In this document: one piece after another, positions 33,828 through 50,651 of the stretch
Numbering within the stretch: position 1 is the first letter of the stretch
Layout of the letters: each line of letters opens with the position of its first letter
Source: Casuarina equisetifolia
Taxonomy: Eukaryota > Streptophyta > Magnoliopsida > Fagales > Casuarinaceae
Length of the DNA stretch: 64,000 bases
Direction: 5' to 3'
Assembly: GCA_028551475.1 (NCBI GenBank)
Contig: CM052355.1
Location: 6,944,001 to 7,008,000 of the forward strand
The notes under the pieces: generated by a model
Databases searched by the model: none
What the model was told of the DNA's origin: nothing
Seen by the model: only the letters and a program-made list of their open reading frames with translations
Translations under genes and position numbers: made by a program

Positions 33828-36729
33828 AGTCAGCTAAGAGTTTCTTTTTCGTTACATTGATTCTTACCATCATCTGATTCAACCCATCCGAAGGATGTGG
33901 GTTCTAACACAATAAATGGTAAGGTACCATCTAAGGGGGAATACCATTGGCATTTGTGTGCGAATATAGTATTCTAGTCAATTAATTCGCAAGTCAAGTA
34001 AGAGTTGCAGCAACTATTCAATCCAGGAAGTCTCCACGTGGGCATGATGTAGGAAGGACGAGTATATATCCAATAGCTAATTCCTTCTGGAGCTCTCCAC
34101 TCCGCTCCGCTCCATCTCTGTGTAAATATGATATGAATAACCCTCCACTCCACTGTTTCCTGTAGGTTTTAGATTTCGAAAGTTTTTGATCTTGTAAATA
34201 TTTGCAAATAATAACCCTATATTATATCTCAAATATTCAGTTTAACAATTTTGTGGTTTCTTTATTTCTAAATTGTGTTTGTGCCGTAAGCATTTTGTGG
34301 TTCCCGTTTATGGTTCAGGACTGATTAGACGGTGCAGTACCGCTCGTGTTCTCGCATTTTTAAGGACTGGCATGGGGCTAACATGAAAAGCAACCCATTT
34401 CCCTTTTACTTGCCTCAACTCGTCGGACGGACAAAACTGGATATGCGCCACGTCGGTTAGTCTTCTCTGGTCTCAGGATGCATCATCGCCGGAGGCATGG
34501 TAGCCTATGTGGGAACCCTGTTGGGGGTCGTTGGCTCTTTAGTTGATTGATGGGACTCCAAATCGCCTTTTAATGGCCCCATTTTTAATCTCTTAACGTC
34601 AAATCGTATCTAAACAGAGTTCCATGGTAAAATATGCGACCCTCATGAAAGCATCATAGGATTATCATTGATTATCATGCATCCTGAGACCAGTTGGATA
34701 TATTTTCGTCAATAACAGTTGGAGAGGGGTGTCTTGATCCTCCAACCTCTCAATTGAAAGTTCTCCCCCAAAATCTCATTCCCCATCTTAAAATTGGTCA
34801 TTAGTAAAGGAAGATTTCATTCGCTCGTAAAACTATATCATGTCAAAATATAGTAATATGAGAACGCATTACTTTTAATACAAACATGAGCATAGGAAAA
34901 TGACAAACTTAGTCCATACGCGAGCATAAACATGAGCTTTAACATCATATTAGAAAGATGTACTCTTTTCAATTCAAGTTGTTAAGTGAGAACAATGCCC
35001 ACAGATAAAAATCATATCAAGTTAAGATATTAAAAATATAGAACTTATATTATTTTCTTTAAAAAAAGTTCAAATTAAAAAACGTAAAACGCGTTGCTTC
35101 ATCACGGAAGGCATGGCTGCCCTGGGCGGACCAAGATGGAAGTCGTTAGCGTATCGTAGAGTAGTAGAACTTGAATCGCCTTTGACGAACTCATTTTTTT
35201 TTATCTCTTAAGGTCAAATTTATCTAAAAGAGTTCCCCAAATGTAGGCTTTTGCGATGCAACCCTCATTTGGGACCAATAGAGAATGCGTTCACAACTCT
35301 TAAAAAGCAAATATACCCGATTGCTAATTGTTAGATTAGCGTGCAGAATACATACTATTCAATCCCCAGCAAGGTTCCCGCCAGACGTTTTGAGGACGAG
35401 AATCTAGCCTTGAGTAATTCAATGCTCCAACCCTTCAACTTTCTAGGAAGCTGCAGGGTACACTTGAGTCAATGCTTTTATAAAACGCAAGTTAAAGTTG
35501 TCCTTGGAAAAGTCAATTTTTTATGATAGACTCAAACACATTACATAAAAAAAATTTTGATTTCTTATCTCGAATAAACCTCTTTCTAGATTATGGAACC
35601 AATTATATAATAACCATACATCATCACGTGTTAATTGTCAAATTTTATAAAAATGGTTAATATCTAATTTAAAATCTTAAAACAATAAGTAGACGAATCA
35701 ACTTCTTTATAATTTTTTTAAAAGAAATTTCTTGTCAACTTTTGAACATTTCAAAAGATTTCTTCTTTATTAAGTAACTTCAAAGTCCTTTAGGATTCTC
35801 AAAACAAACTTGCATTTCTTAGGCTAGGCAACCACTTCCAACACATGCCACAGGATATAAATAAAAAGAGGAGTTCCTAAAGATTGATATCTGTTTGTCT
35901 TAAAATCAAGGAATTATTCCTTTATATTCGGGCACCCTGTTGAACTCCTTTATGTTATACAAACTTTTAAGATGAGCAGGCTGGAAATATTAAAATAATG
36001 ATCCATTAACAAATGAGAGGAAAGACGTGGGTATACATCTAACCCGGAATAGTAGAATAGAATAAAAGGGGAATCACAAGACTTTGACCAAATATTTTGG
36101 AAGAGCCCGTGCAACTAATGATAAGGGAAGATCGTACATTCCTTTTCTACAAAAGAAAAAGACGAGGCGGCGAAGTTAGCAGATTCAAGAGTTCCTCTTC
36201 ATATTTTATTGTTTTGTAATAAAATAATTTGCAGTTTGAATGAAGTATATAAGAGGGCTACGCTTCAGAGAGAGTTGAAGCAACGGAAGCGCAAGACTAG
36301 AAGTTTCTGGTCCCGGTTGCCGTGTGGTTTTTAAGCCGAAGTTTTGCCTGCCGCCCTCTCGACCTGATCCTCTCTCTCTCTTTTCTCCTATAAGAACAAA
36401 CAAACCAAGCCTCGTCGAGTGATCTTTCTCATCATTAGTCGTCTCACATTCATCTCCTTTCTGGCGCTCTTTCTGAGATTCTCATATGTAATTTTTTTGT
36501 AATCCTTTGTGTGACAATGAGAAACCCGAATTTAATCTATTCGCACAGTTTGTTTTTCACAGCGCCTTCTGTGCCTTCTATCTTGTTCTTACTCTATATA
36601 CGTTTGTTAGCTGGCAACGTTTATGCCGTAGATATTGTTGCTTGAATGTTCGTGCAGTGGTCGGAAGTTCGGCGTCTGAAGCTGAGAGTTTTTGGTGGTC
36701 GCTTTGGCTGAAGGAGCAACGTCGTGATC
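33828..36729. other. Spacer between the two SAC genes
   Basis: No supportable gene. About 34480-34660 and 35110-35260 are diverged direct copies of each other (shared segments such as GGCATGG, AATCGCCTTT and TCTCTTAA.GTCAAAT). The leader of the second SAC gene lies in the last few hundred bases. Confidence 0.5.
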
Positions 36730-39700
36730 ATGGGTTCGGAGCGGGCTTCTTACCACTTGGAAAGCTTCTGGCTTTACGAGACCTTCTCGGTAAGCATTTC
36801 TCAACATAAACTTGCAATTTTTGGCTCGATGGAAATTTTCAGTTCATCTTATCTTTTCCGTTTAGCTTCATGCATCATAAGCTCGGCGTTGAATTTTTTT
36901 CATTTAGTTCCGTGTTCGTCTGAATCATTTGCGAATGGAATATGAGTTTCTTTTGTGTCCATTTCGAACGTGCTGGGCATGAAGAAGAGTTAGAGTTTGG
37001 CTTTTCCACGGGGTGGCGTGCGGGTCATCAAGATTGACTAGAAAACAATGCTATGAATTTCTTGTTTCCAATATTTCCTGCTTTCTGTTTTTCTTGTTTG
37101 CAAAACGAGAAGTAATTAGAATTGCACGTTCTCAAAGTTTCTAGCTGTTTGAAGTAGATAAAAAGGAAATGCTGGAACGAAATGTAAGAAGAACAGTAGT
37201 ACCGTAACTTTTTTTTTCTTACAATCCACCGTCCAAAACAAAAATGTCCTGGCAGACTTGGGAGAATGACCATATTTAACTAGGCATACAACTCTACACT
37301 TCAATAACATAGGACTAGATATCCTAAATCGGTAAAAATGCTCAAATTCATTTCAAAAATTGGTTCAAAAAATGTGAGGAAAAGAATATTATTTCTACCC
37401 CTCAACCATATAGAATTGGATATCCAAACTACTACAAATTGACTTGTTAGTTAGTTTTTCTAATGGCTAATTGTACTGACCAGCCCCCGGGATACCTAAG
37501 ACAGGCGAGGGTGATGCTCAGATTTTTAAAACATTAGGAGTAGTAGCCTATACCCATTATATTGTTAAGATAACGTGCCGGTACCAATATTCATATGCAC
37601 GTGCATATGTATAGGTGTGCATATGCGTTTAAGGTAGATCTTGTTTTCTCTCTCTTACTTGGGTGAATGGTTGGAACGCAAATTCAAACTTGGTGGCCTT
37701 ACGGTTTGGTGAGAGTGGGCGAAAAAAGAAGATGATGGGAAATGCTTAATAAGAACAATCAATAGTGGTCTATGGTGAAACCATCCTTTTCCTTACCTCT
37801 CTCAAACGTGTCATTGGCTAAAAAACAGTTGCTTTTTTAACATTCCATTTTGACAATATCCTTTGAAAATGATGTGGGTGTATGTTTATCTCTAATTTTA
37901 CGTACTGAGTAGAGTTGACTTTAAATTTCATGTATTGATTCTTTATATTATAAGTTATGTGATAGGTTTAATTTTTATTTTATTTTATTTTATTTTTTTG
38001 CCTTTTTTCTAGTTATTTATATTCCTTTTTTTCTGCACAAACATAAAAGTCATATTTTATTAAATATGAAAAATGGATAAATTGGTATCAAACATTATTA
38101 TTTGAGCAGCTTATTGTCATTTGTTGACTATCATCTTGAAAATATAGGTTATATAATAAGGATAAACAAAAAAAAATTGAATTATTTTCAAGGAAAAATG
38201 TATTGATGTTTCAAAATTTGAGTCCACTTCTATCATTAATGTGGAAATTTCCATTTTCACACAAGTTTTACTGTTATTTTCCATCTTTTGAAAAGAAACG
38301 CCATCACTTTCTTGGTTTGAAACTTAGAATGAAGTTTTGCTAAAATAGTAGGAAATTAGGCAAATCAAACCAAGTGTTCTCCAAGATAGTTGCTTTCAGC
38401 TTAACTGCAATAACATCTTTGTTAATCATAATGCAAAGTCCCAAAGCAACTTCCTTGAGATGGCAACTCAGGTCCGAGTTGCTCAGTACTCCATTCCACA
38501 CCAAAAGCACTTGATAATGTCCACATCAAATTCCTTTAGAACAAATTGGTCGCTTTTCTTTGGTAACACTATTTCAAAAGGTATTACAACTAGATTGAAA
38601 TACCTAACATGATTTCATATGCATGCAAGTCCTTTCAAAATCTTCTAAAATTTATAAGCTATTCTAATAGATAGATTTATTTTCATCTTAATTCTTATTT
38701 TTAGATCAAAATGTTAACACTTTATTGTACTAATACTCATTACTTTATTATACTGAGAAATCAAAATATTCTACTAATTTTGAAGATATTTAAAAAATTT
38801 CAAGTATTATTTTTTAACTAATGATTGGGATTTTTATCATCTCAACAAAAATTATTTTAAAATATCAAGATATTCTCATAATTCATAAGATATTTCCATA
38901 ATTCAACTATTAAATTTTAATTAAGTGATTGATATTTTATCACGTCAATATCTATTATTTGAAAATGTAATAAAGTGATAGAAGTATTAAAATGGTAAAA
39001 TATGATATCAATAAAAGTGATAAAAAATTGATGTGACTAAATCAAAATTATCATAAATATAGTGAAAATTGTAGACGATAGTGAATTACAACGTCAAATA
39101 GAGCGCAAATAGTGAGATGATAAAATCTTAATATTTTAATTTAAACTTAATATATATAGTTTATACATATATGTGAGTGTGTGTAAATATGTATTTTTAG
39201 GAAAATTGAAATAATAAAATACTCTAGGAATTCTTTAAGACGTGGAGTGTGTCTTGTTAATGAAGGCGCCTTCGTAGCCTTTTGCTCCCGGCGCTAATTA
39301 GCACTACATTTCGAACCCGGCCAACCCCCCCTCCCGAACTCCTTATAGCCCGTAGTAGTTATCAGCATGAACATGGGAGATGTAGAAGAGGAAGACGAAG
39401 ATGAAGAAGAAGAGAAAGACAACGTCTAATCCGATGATCCCAACTTTGCTCATCTTTTTAATAAAAACTTATTTATGTTTATGGTTTAACAAGCAATTGC
39501 ATGACCGCTGCAAACGTCAATCACCCACTTGTTGCCTGCGGCAACTGATAGTCAGGCGTTGGTAGGCGGTGAAACCACGTTCACCTTCTTGCAGGCGCGT
39601 CACAAGGAGTCCCAAATCAATGGGCTTCCCGGCTGTCACTGAATGCACCCACCGGCACATGGTCCTTGGTTCCGCAGTTGCCAGGGTAAATGACAGGTTC

Positions 39701-42700
39701 CGTCATTCTACCTTGCTTGCAATATGCTTGAGCATTTGCCTACGTGAAACTGCCTTCGCACGTTGTAACATGGCCCATGCGGAAAATTCATCATTGACAT
39801 GGTATGACTAGGCTGGAATACGAACACGTTTGATCACTTACCTTTTTGTCGTAGAAATGCTTTTTCATACTCCGAGACTATTATTGTTCACTTTTGGCAG
39901 ATTGGGACAGAAATTAATTGCTTATTGGTGATTTGTTAGGCTTTTCTTCATCTATTCAATCTTTATACAGGGCACTTCTAGAAGCACAGTTTTGCAGAAT
40001 CGGATGATTTATGATTATCCTACACACGGAAAATTCTGGAAAGCTTTTTTTAACTGCCATAATTCCGTCTATTGGTCATATCTACCAGGCTTTATCTTTA
40101 CAATTTTGCTTAAACTGAATAACCTGCGCTGCATTCTGAGTTCTCTTATGACTCGATACGACTGCTATATTCATACAGTGTTTATTTGCGACAGAACTAT
40201 TATCTTGTAGGAAGCGACGAGAAGAAAACCCGTTGGAGGGTATTAAAAATCGACAGGATGGAGTGTTCTGAGTTGAACATTATGGAAGATTCTACAATAT
40301 ACTCTGAAAATGAGTACTCTGAACTGTTGACTCGTCTAGAAGAAGGAAATAAGAAAAGGGGTGGACTAAAATTAATCACAACTTGTTATGGAATCGTTGG
40401 TATGTCATGCCTGCAAAGTTTTGTTACTCTTCACAAACACACGCTCACTCAAACTTGTATACTTTTTTCATTTGAGATCTTACAACGTTCTCTTCTGGAG
40501 TTAGGATTTGTCAAATTCCTTGAACCTTATTACATGCTGCTTATAACAAAAAGAAGGGAGATTGGTGAAATTTGTGGCCATAAGATATATGGCATTGAAG
40601 ACAGCAAGATGATTCCAATTCCAAATCCCACTGTCAGGACGTTAATGGCTTATTCTAAGAATGAGAACAGGTTCTTTATTTCATTTCTGCATCTAAATGT
40701 AACATGTCCTTCATACTTCTCGGAAGACCTTGCAAAGTAGTATCTCTCGTCCATTTTCATGTTCTCTTGATAAATATAGGCTTTTTCCAGGATGAAATGG
40801 ATACTGCGTCTTCCAGAATTTTTATATTTAAGTAGTTCTTCTTGGATCCTTGTTAATTTACTCTCATTTCCTGCAAACATTTAGGGAATATGTGAATTAG
40901 GACAACATATCATTGGCGTTTCATTAGTAATCATTTTCTTTCCTTTATTTCCTTGTTTGTTGAAATACTGACCATGTATCAATATGTTTTGCACTTTCTA
41001 TTTTCATTTGATGTAGGTACAAGAAGCTTCTTTGCGTTGTAAACCTCACAAAGGACTTCTTTTTCAGCTATTCATACAATGTCATGCGCACTCTTCAGAA
41101 GAACTTTGGTGATTATAAGACTGGACAATACCTCTATAAAAAAATGTTTGTTTGGAATGAGTTCTTAACAAGTGAGATCCGGAATAGGCTCGGCAATACT
41201 CTATGGACAGTTGCCTTAGTACACGGCTTCTGTAAACAGGTATTGAATAGGGAACTCTATTCGTGTTCTGATTATTTAAAGGTACTTAGAATTAAGGAAT
41301 AACTTCTTTAGGTTTTTGTTTGTATTCTATCTGATATTAAGCCCACTGTTGGCAATCTGGCTGCTCTAATGAGAGCTGCTTGCAATTTGAGTTTCCTTAC
41401 TCCGTTTACTTTTTGCCTACGACTTGACTAATTTTTTCACTCTTAAAATTTGTTCTCTTGGTTGTTATAATATCATCAAGAGATGCTTTCTCTTTTTCTT
41501 TTACTCAATGGTCAGTCGGTCAACAATTAACTTATCGGAGCCTTAGAGGGTATGAGTATGTCAGATGCCCTTTTTATTGGAAGTTTATGTAATCCACTTT
41601 TCTGAACTCAAAGTAACTGACATAGGGGAATGTGAACCAAAAACAAAAAAGGATAATCTCTTTTTAAGTTAAAAAGATTATCGGTGAGGCAAATATCATA
41701 ATTGAACAATTTATTCAGGCTTCTGACCTTCCTCAAATGTTTCTGGAAGTCTTATGCATTTTCTTGAGCGTTTTAACATTGATATTGATGGTTTTGATCT
41801 TTGCTTGTCCAGAAAAAATTGTCTATATCTGGCAAGGACTTCAAGCTTACCCTCATTGCAAGACGCTCACGTTTTTTTGCGGGAACCAGGTATGGAGACC
41901 ACTGAAACATTCTCTGTCGGATAGTTATATATTTAAAGCTACATTCCTTTTGCGTTCATCTGGTGTACATAGTTCTATCTCTTCGACCTAATTCTTTAAT
42001 GGACTACGCGGACAAAGTTGCCAAACTATAACGAGTTGTCCTACTTCAAGTTGACCTTCCACTGTTGCTTCCACGTCTCCATTAGGCTCCTGGACACTTA
42101 CAACCTTATCAGAAGTTCACTCAAGATGCTTAGTTCCGAGAATATGTCCCTCTTATAACTCCACTTGTTTAAAATAAAATTTTCATTGACATGATTATTA
42201 CTCTGTTTTTGATCCCCCAATGCAGATATTTAAAGCGTGGTGTAAATGAGAGGGGCAGAGTAGCTAATGATGTTGAGACAGAACAGATTGTATCAGAAGA
42301 TGATGCTGAAGGGTGCGCAATGCAAATCAGTTCTGTGGTGCAATATCGGGGTTCAGTCCCCCTTTTCTGGTCACAGAACATTTCAGGATTTCAAAAATTT
42401 AGACCAGAATTTTGTTGTATGAACCTGGCATTACCAATTTTTGCATTCTTATTTCTCCTTGTTGACCTTCATTTATTCTGCTGACTCCTCTTTCTGTGTC
42501 CAGTGCCAGCGGAACAAGATGAGTATAAAGCCACAGTACTTCATTTTAAGAATCTTGTCAAGAGATATGGAAAGCCAATAATTATATTAAGTTTGCTCAA
42601 GGTAGGCCTTTCTGCATCTAATTAGGAAACTCAAGGACGAATGGATTTTTTTTCAATGAAAGGGTGGATGATTATAGGGTACCTAGCCTTTTGATTACCC

Positions 42701-45700
42701 TGTTTCAAAATTGAAAATGCAACTCATTAATCAAGAAAAGAAGAAAACATAAATAGAGCTCAGCCAATGATGTATATCTATTACAAAAATGGCCAAAGTT
42801 GTAGTTAGCATGTCGGAGACTTGAAAATTTTATGTAAATCATAAAAATTAACTCTCCAAATTGAGCCAACAAGTTGACATTCATTAGACTTGGGAAACAA
42901 ATTAAAATATAAAGAAGAGGAAATATAGTGAGACAAAGTAGAATCTCCACTAAAAAATAGAGGTTCAAATGTATCAAAAGTGGAAGGATAAATCTACCCA
43001 TCACAATTTGCTATAATCTCTCATGAAGCCCACTGAAAAGTTTGTTATCACCTCCTTTTTTCTTTCATTCATTCCCTTCTACTGCAGACCGGAAATCTGA
43101 GCTTACCCTTTCCCAAAATATTGAAAGGAAAATTTTAACCTTTTGGATTCGTTTTAATGTCTAGTGATGGTTAGGTGCGGAATCCACTTGGACTTCCACG
43201 AATCAACATTGAAAACTTGTGTCCTGTTTAGGGGGATATGTCCTCTAAAATTGGAAATGTTATATACAACCTAGTAGTCTTCATACACTAGCAAAAGTTA
43301 AAGTGGACCTGCTCCCTTCCCATAAGTCCTTGTAATATCAATCAATGCTTAACCCTTGGGAATTCTGCGTATCTCAACGCTAACAACCTCTGATGTACTC
43401 TTCCTCTAACCATTTTCTCATTTTTTTCACTTTTTTCTTCATGATCGTTCATTAACAGGTACGTGGGAAAAAACGTGCTGAGAAAACTCTAGGTGCAGAG
43501 TATGCAAAAGCTATCACATACATCATTGAGAATGTACCTGAGATGGATCACCTAAGGTATTGTCGCTGGGACCTACATAGACACATGTATGATAGAAGGT
43601 AATAATGAAATTCTCTTTCATATATAGTAACTACATATTTTCTGTTATGCACAGTATGAATGACAAGAATAGAAACTGAATCTTTTGCCACAGAGCTATC
43701 CATGAGTTGCAACAGCTAGGAGAATTAGCAACTGATACATTGGACTGGACTGGCATCTTTTACTGCCAAGTAACACCAAATTTGAGAGCCGAGGGATTTT
43801 CAAATTTTTCCTGCTTTAAGTAAGTCTTACATATAATGGGCTCTAACCTTTTAGAGCAGTATTTCATTCCCTTTTTCCTTACTTCTAGATCGATATAAAC
43901 TTTTGAGAAGACGACAGTAAGATACTCTCCTGCCATGGGACGCGGTTGCCATCTAACATGTTTTCCCAGACCAACCCATTGTAGTTTCTTAGTTGTAAGT
44001 AGGTAAATCCTGATAAGATTATGGTAAGTGAAAATTAAAAGCTCCAATCTATCCCACTTTCTTAGTTATATGGAAATTGAGTTACTCCAATGCACTCCTT
44101 TCCAAAATGATTTGAAGTTTTTTCACCAAGTTTGTTCTGGTTTGAGCTGGTGAATAAAAACATATGATTTGCTGTATGTTTTTGTGAATATATATATATA
44201 TATCGCTCTTCAGAGGCTTCATCACAATGGTTTACTACTGCTTTTAGGTACTTGCTATTAGTTCAGATTGCTGAAAAATTCCTTGTGTTGCATAATTGCA
44301 GTGGTCACTGCTCTTTAGAGGACCCTGTCAAGAAAAATGATGATGCGAATAGTCTGGAGAAAAAACCTTCCACCAATGCTAGTAACAGGAATGCAAGTGG
44401 AGCAAAATGCACAACTCAAAAGGGGGTTCTTAGGACCAACTGCATGGACTGCTTAGATCGCACAAATGTTGCCCAATATGCATTTGGTGTAGCTGCACTT
44501 GGACGTCAGCTGCATGCTTTGAGATTTATAGATTACCCAACTATTGATTTTGATAGCCCTTTGGCAGAGAACTTGATGAAAGTTTACAAGGATATGGGTG
44601 ACACACTCGCATTGCAGTATGTTGGTTCCCCAGCACACGACAAGGTAATCCCCAAACGAAAATTGGTACAAGGGTATTTATTACAATACTTTATAATATG
44701 CTATTAACAGTGGAAAATGTTTTGAGTTTTACTGGCCAAAATGATTGTTACCCAGGAATCTTAGTGCACGGGATAACCAAATAGGTTTCCTGAAGGGTAT
44801 ATTATCTTGATCTGATAGGCAATTTTGATTTGAATCTGGAAATTAAAAAAGAAAAAAGAAAACACACATAAGTGCCTACAATCACAATAACTTGTAGCAA
44901 AAGTTTGTTCACTAATTAAAAATTTTAGGGCCTAATGGCCTTCAAAACTGAAAACAACAGTGCTACTGCTTTAGGAACCATGTTGACTGGGTAAGGGTTT
45001 TGAAGAATGCACTAAATAAGGAGAGCAAGAGAAAGCTCACTTAAGCTAAGTGATAGAAGATACTCTTGTTCCCTCTTGAAAATACCGGACTTGGTACTTC
45101 TCATCATTTTACTGCATCCCATTAACTAAGGCATTTTGAGATCTTTATTTGATGCAGATTGGTCCAAAACTCCAAGGTGAGAATTCTCTGCTATCCCTAT
45201 ACAGCAAGTTCTACATGTAATAGCCAGGGAAATTGAACCCAGTTTTCTAAATAGAATCAAAGTGCACCGATTGTCATTGTAACCTGACCCTATATGGTAT
45301 CCTTCCAAGTTATTTCTTATTCTTCACCATTTCAGCATCTCTGCTCTTTAAAATTTTGCATTTCTGATGCCAAACAGATATTTGCTAACGTCAGAGGTGA
45401 ATGGGGATTAGCAACTGATTACCGAGAACTCATTACGGCTGTACAACGATTTTACAGCAATGCTTTTGTTGATTTCGATAGACAAGATGCAATTAATTTG
45501 TGAGTGAAGTAATTAATAAGTGATACTGTAGGTTCTGCAACCTGGAAGATGAAAGAGCCTGCAAATTGTGTCCATCAACTATGTGAGTTGCTGCTACTTA
45601 CGACTTGATATGTGTGCAGGTTCTTGGGATACTTTCGTCCACAACAGGGTAAACCCTTCCTTTGGGAATTGGATGTGGACCAGCGTTACGGCATTGGGAG

Positions 45701-46548
45701 GTATATCCCTAATCTTCTGATACAAATCTTCAACTCTAATTGCTGTGCTGCCTGCGTTCTATCATATCATGCAAATCTAAATTTGAAGAGAATGTTATCA
45801 ATCTAAATTGAGTAGGTTGTCCTACTCAATCTAATTTTCTGATAAAAATCTTCAACTCTAGTATTTGTACATGCACATGTGAGGAGGATGAACATTATCA
45901 ATTGCACATTTTCAATGTCCTAATAAAGGTTATAGATTTTTGTTCTTTGAAGTAAATTATGTGGACTTTCTTTTCTTCTAGGTCATCCTTTAAAAGGTCA
46001 CTATCAGATACCGACATTCTTTCTAGAAGTAACTCAACTATGGTGAGAACAGATGTAATGCATAATCAGCATTCATCTAAAGCAATGTCACGAAGCATGA
46101 GTCTTTTCGAGTTCATGCCAGAGTCCCTAAATCAGGCTTCGTCTAACCGATTGCCACGAAGGAGCATGAGTCTTTTGGAGTTCAGGTCACAGATCCAAAA
46201 CAAGACTTCGTTTGGAATGCAAAGAAATAGCATGAGTATATTGGAGTCCACACCAGAGATCCCAACCCAGCCTTTGTCTGACGCACAGAGGGAAAGCACT
46301 ATCTCAGAGTTCGATGGGGAGCTTTCTCAGCTGGAAACCCTTCTTCTGAGGTGGATTAGAGCTTCTTATCATCTCTTTTGCACCTCTGCTTTGTCATCAA
46401 ATATTAAATGAAATAAGGCTGGATATTTCTTCTTCTTCAATAATAGTCTTCTAAGTAGGCCTTATCTACATTAGTCAGCTGACGCTATTTGAGCAATCCT
46501 GTTTTTTACGATTGCAGGTACTTTTTTTGTCATGATATGGTACATTGA
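36730..46548 (+). CDS. SAC-domain phosphoinositide phosphatase, copy B
   Basis: Fourteen exons close in frame to about 742 residues: 36730-36789, 40195-40399, 40505-40670, 41017-41239, 41813-41889, 42226-42413, 42504-42601, 43459-43598, 43694-43819, 44302-44644, 45378-45499, 45620-45700, 45982-46350, 46518-46548. Exons 2-7 and 11 have exactly the same lengths as in copy A (205, 166, 223, 77, 188, 98 and 122 nt). The catalytic loop [12 protein letters not shown] is intact (Cys475 and Arg481 by my count), so the enzyme should be active on the same kind of substrate. Differences from A are a shorter N-terminus, a 3.4-kb first intron, a shorter exon 12, a repeat-expanded exon 13 and a short novel C-terminus (YFFCHDMVH). 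Exon 1 is supported by FWLYETFS aligning with FRLYETRS. The exon 10 start and the final exon are the least certain parts. Confidence 0.88.
36790..40194 (+). other. Large first intron of SAC copy B
   Basis: About 3.4 kb against 0.8 kb in copy A. Most of it is AT-rich and featureless. From about 39240 to 39810 there is a distinctly GC-richer island holding a 20-codon acidic frame (39367-39429) and an 80-codon frame (39569-39811), neither of which I recognise. This looks like inserted foreign-to-the-intron sequence, but no terminal repeats were seen. Confidence 0.6.
46090..46300 (+). repeat. Three 22-23-residue repeats coded in SAC copy B exon 13
   Basis: The translated exon contains three successive units starting [16 protein letters not shown] and RNSMSILE, each followed by a similar tail (for example FMPESLNQ and STPEIPTQ). 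A fainter fourth unit (RESTISE) follows. Copy A has only a single related segment (SESTPEIST). Confidence 0.88.
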
Positions 46549-48132
46549 ATAAAGGTCAGCGTAAATTTCCTTACTGTTGATAATTGTACATAATGGGATA
46601 TCTCCCTGATTAACAAAAATCAGCTAATTTTATTTTGGTAGTCTAGAAAACATACAACAAATGGATATAGTGATATCAGTTTCTTGTTGTGTAAAAATTT
46701 TAATTCTTTTATTATTTAATGAAGATGGTTGTCCTTTTCATATAAACACTATTATAATATTCCTATAGAAAATTAAAAAAGATGTTTGAACATGCTACTT
46801 TATTCTCAGTTGCTTGATCATGATTGCAAGAATAAGTTGGTTTACAAGAATGCAGCTCATGTATATACCAGCACTATGGAGTTACCATATTTGCTTTTCA
46901 AGTCTCTCCAAATTAGGCCTGTGAAGTTATGTCACGAGTGATATGATCATCAACTACTTTTCTTCTTTTTCTTTTAATTAGCCAAAGAAGAATTATTCTT
47001 TGTTCCTCCTTATTGCAAGTTAGAACAGGTTGCTTTCTTCATCTTGATTGTGACCATAAAAAATAATTAGTACTCCTCTTTATCCTCTCCATGGACTATC
47101 AATTGGCAAACCTTTTGAGAGTTTTGTATGTTGGACTATTATGGGAAAACATTGTTCTTCAAAAGATTGCCTAAGATTGATCCAAAAAGTTAACAATCAT
47201 CTAGCTGTAATTTATCCCAAGGATGTGATCATTTTATTTCTTCCTTAGTAACAGATAAATTCTAAGTCAGAATATATTCCAGTACCCAAATGTATGGCAA
47301 GGTACATCTCTACATTTGCTTTCTATTCTTTAATTTCAAAATATTCAGCACTTGTGATCCACTCCACGTCTAGTGATTGATTATATTTTTGTCATCAAGG
47401 TACATCAACTGATTATATTTCATAATATCTATTTTTGTATGTCTCTCAACATGATTATATTTCCTTACTCGAGATCAGACGGACCAATAATAAAAGGTTC
47501 CTGGTCTTTCAGACACGCATATCATTCTACCTGGTCCCTCCCATCAATTTAGCGATCTTAAGACACCCTGCCAACCCGCTTCAAGCACAGAAAAAAAATA
47601 AGCCAGTATAGACACGATGCACAGTTTGAATCATGATTAGAAGCGCCCGTTCAAATCTCGACCATGACGACGTTACGGTACCTTCGATTATTACAGGAAG
47701 CCAATAATTACGTTGATGCTCATCAAATTATCGTGAAAGACACGTCGGAAGACCTTTTTCCGCTATTCGTGCATCATCTTTAAAAGGAAGTTGAGCGCCT
47801 TACAACCAGGAATCAAACGTTCCGGCACCATAACAACTCATTACGTAATCTTTCTTCTCAAAAAACCACCAGATTTCCTGAGGTGCCAAAATAACGCGAA
47901 TAGAGAATTTAATCAATTCAACGCAACACTCCTAGTGCTTTCAAGATAACGAAATCAAACGTATATAATGTAGAACATGGCTTAAAGATTACCCACACTA
48001 GAGTCAATTTCCATATGTGAAACTAAGATGCGTCAATAAAAAAGTTTATCTCCCAACAGAAAATTGATGACACTCAAAAAAACTAACTCAAAATTATGGA
48101 TCCAAAAGACATCAAAGTTAAAATGACGTCTC
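46549..48132. other. Spacer between SAC copy B and the uS2 gene
   Basis: The 3' ends of two convergent genes face each other here. No coding frame, RNA gene or repeat that I can support. Confidence 0.5.
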
Positions 48133-50622
<2,490 letters not shown>

Positions 50623-50651
50623 GATTGCTTGAAGGTTTGCAGAACCACCGA

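Noticed and set aside
33496..33837. 113-codon frame near the end of SAC copy A
   Set aside because: It overlaps the real last exon (33726-33827) in the wrong frame. The correct frame follows exon 15 in phase and matches the expected SAC C-terminus.
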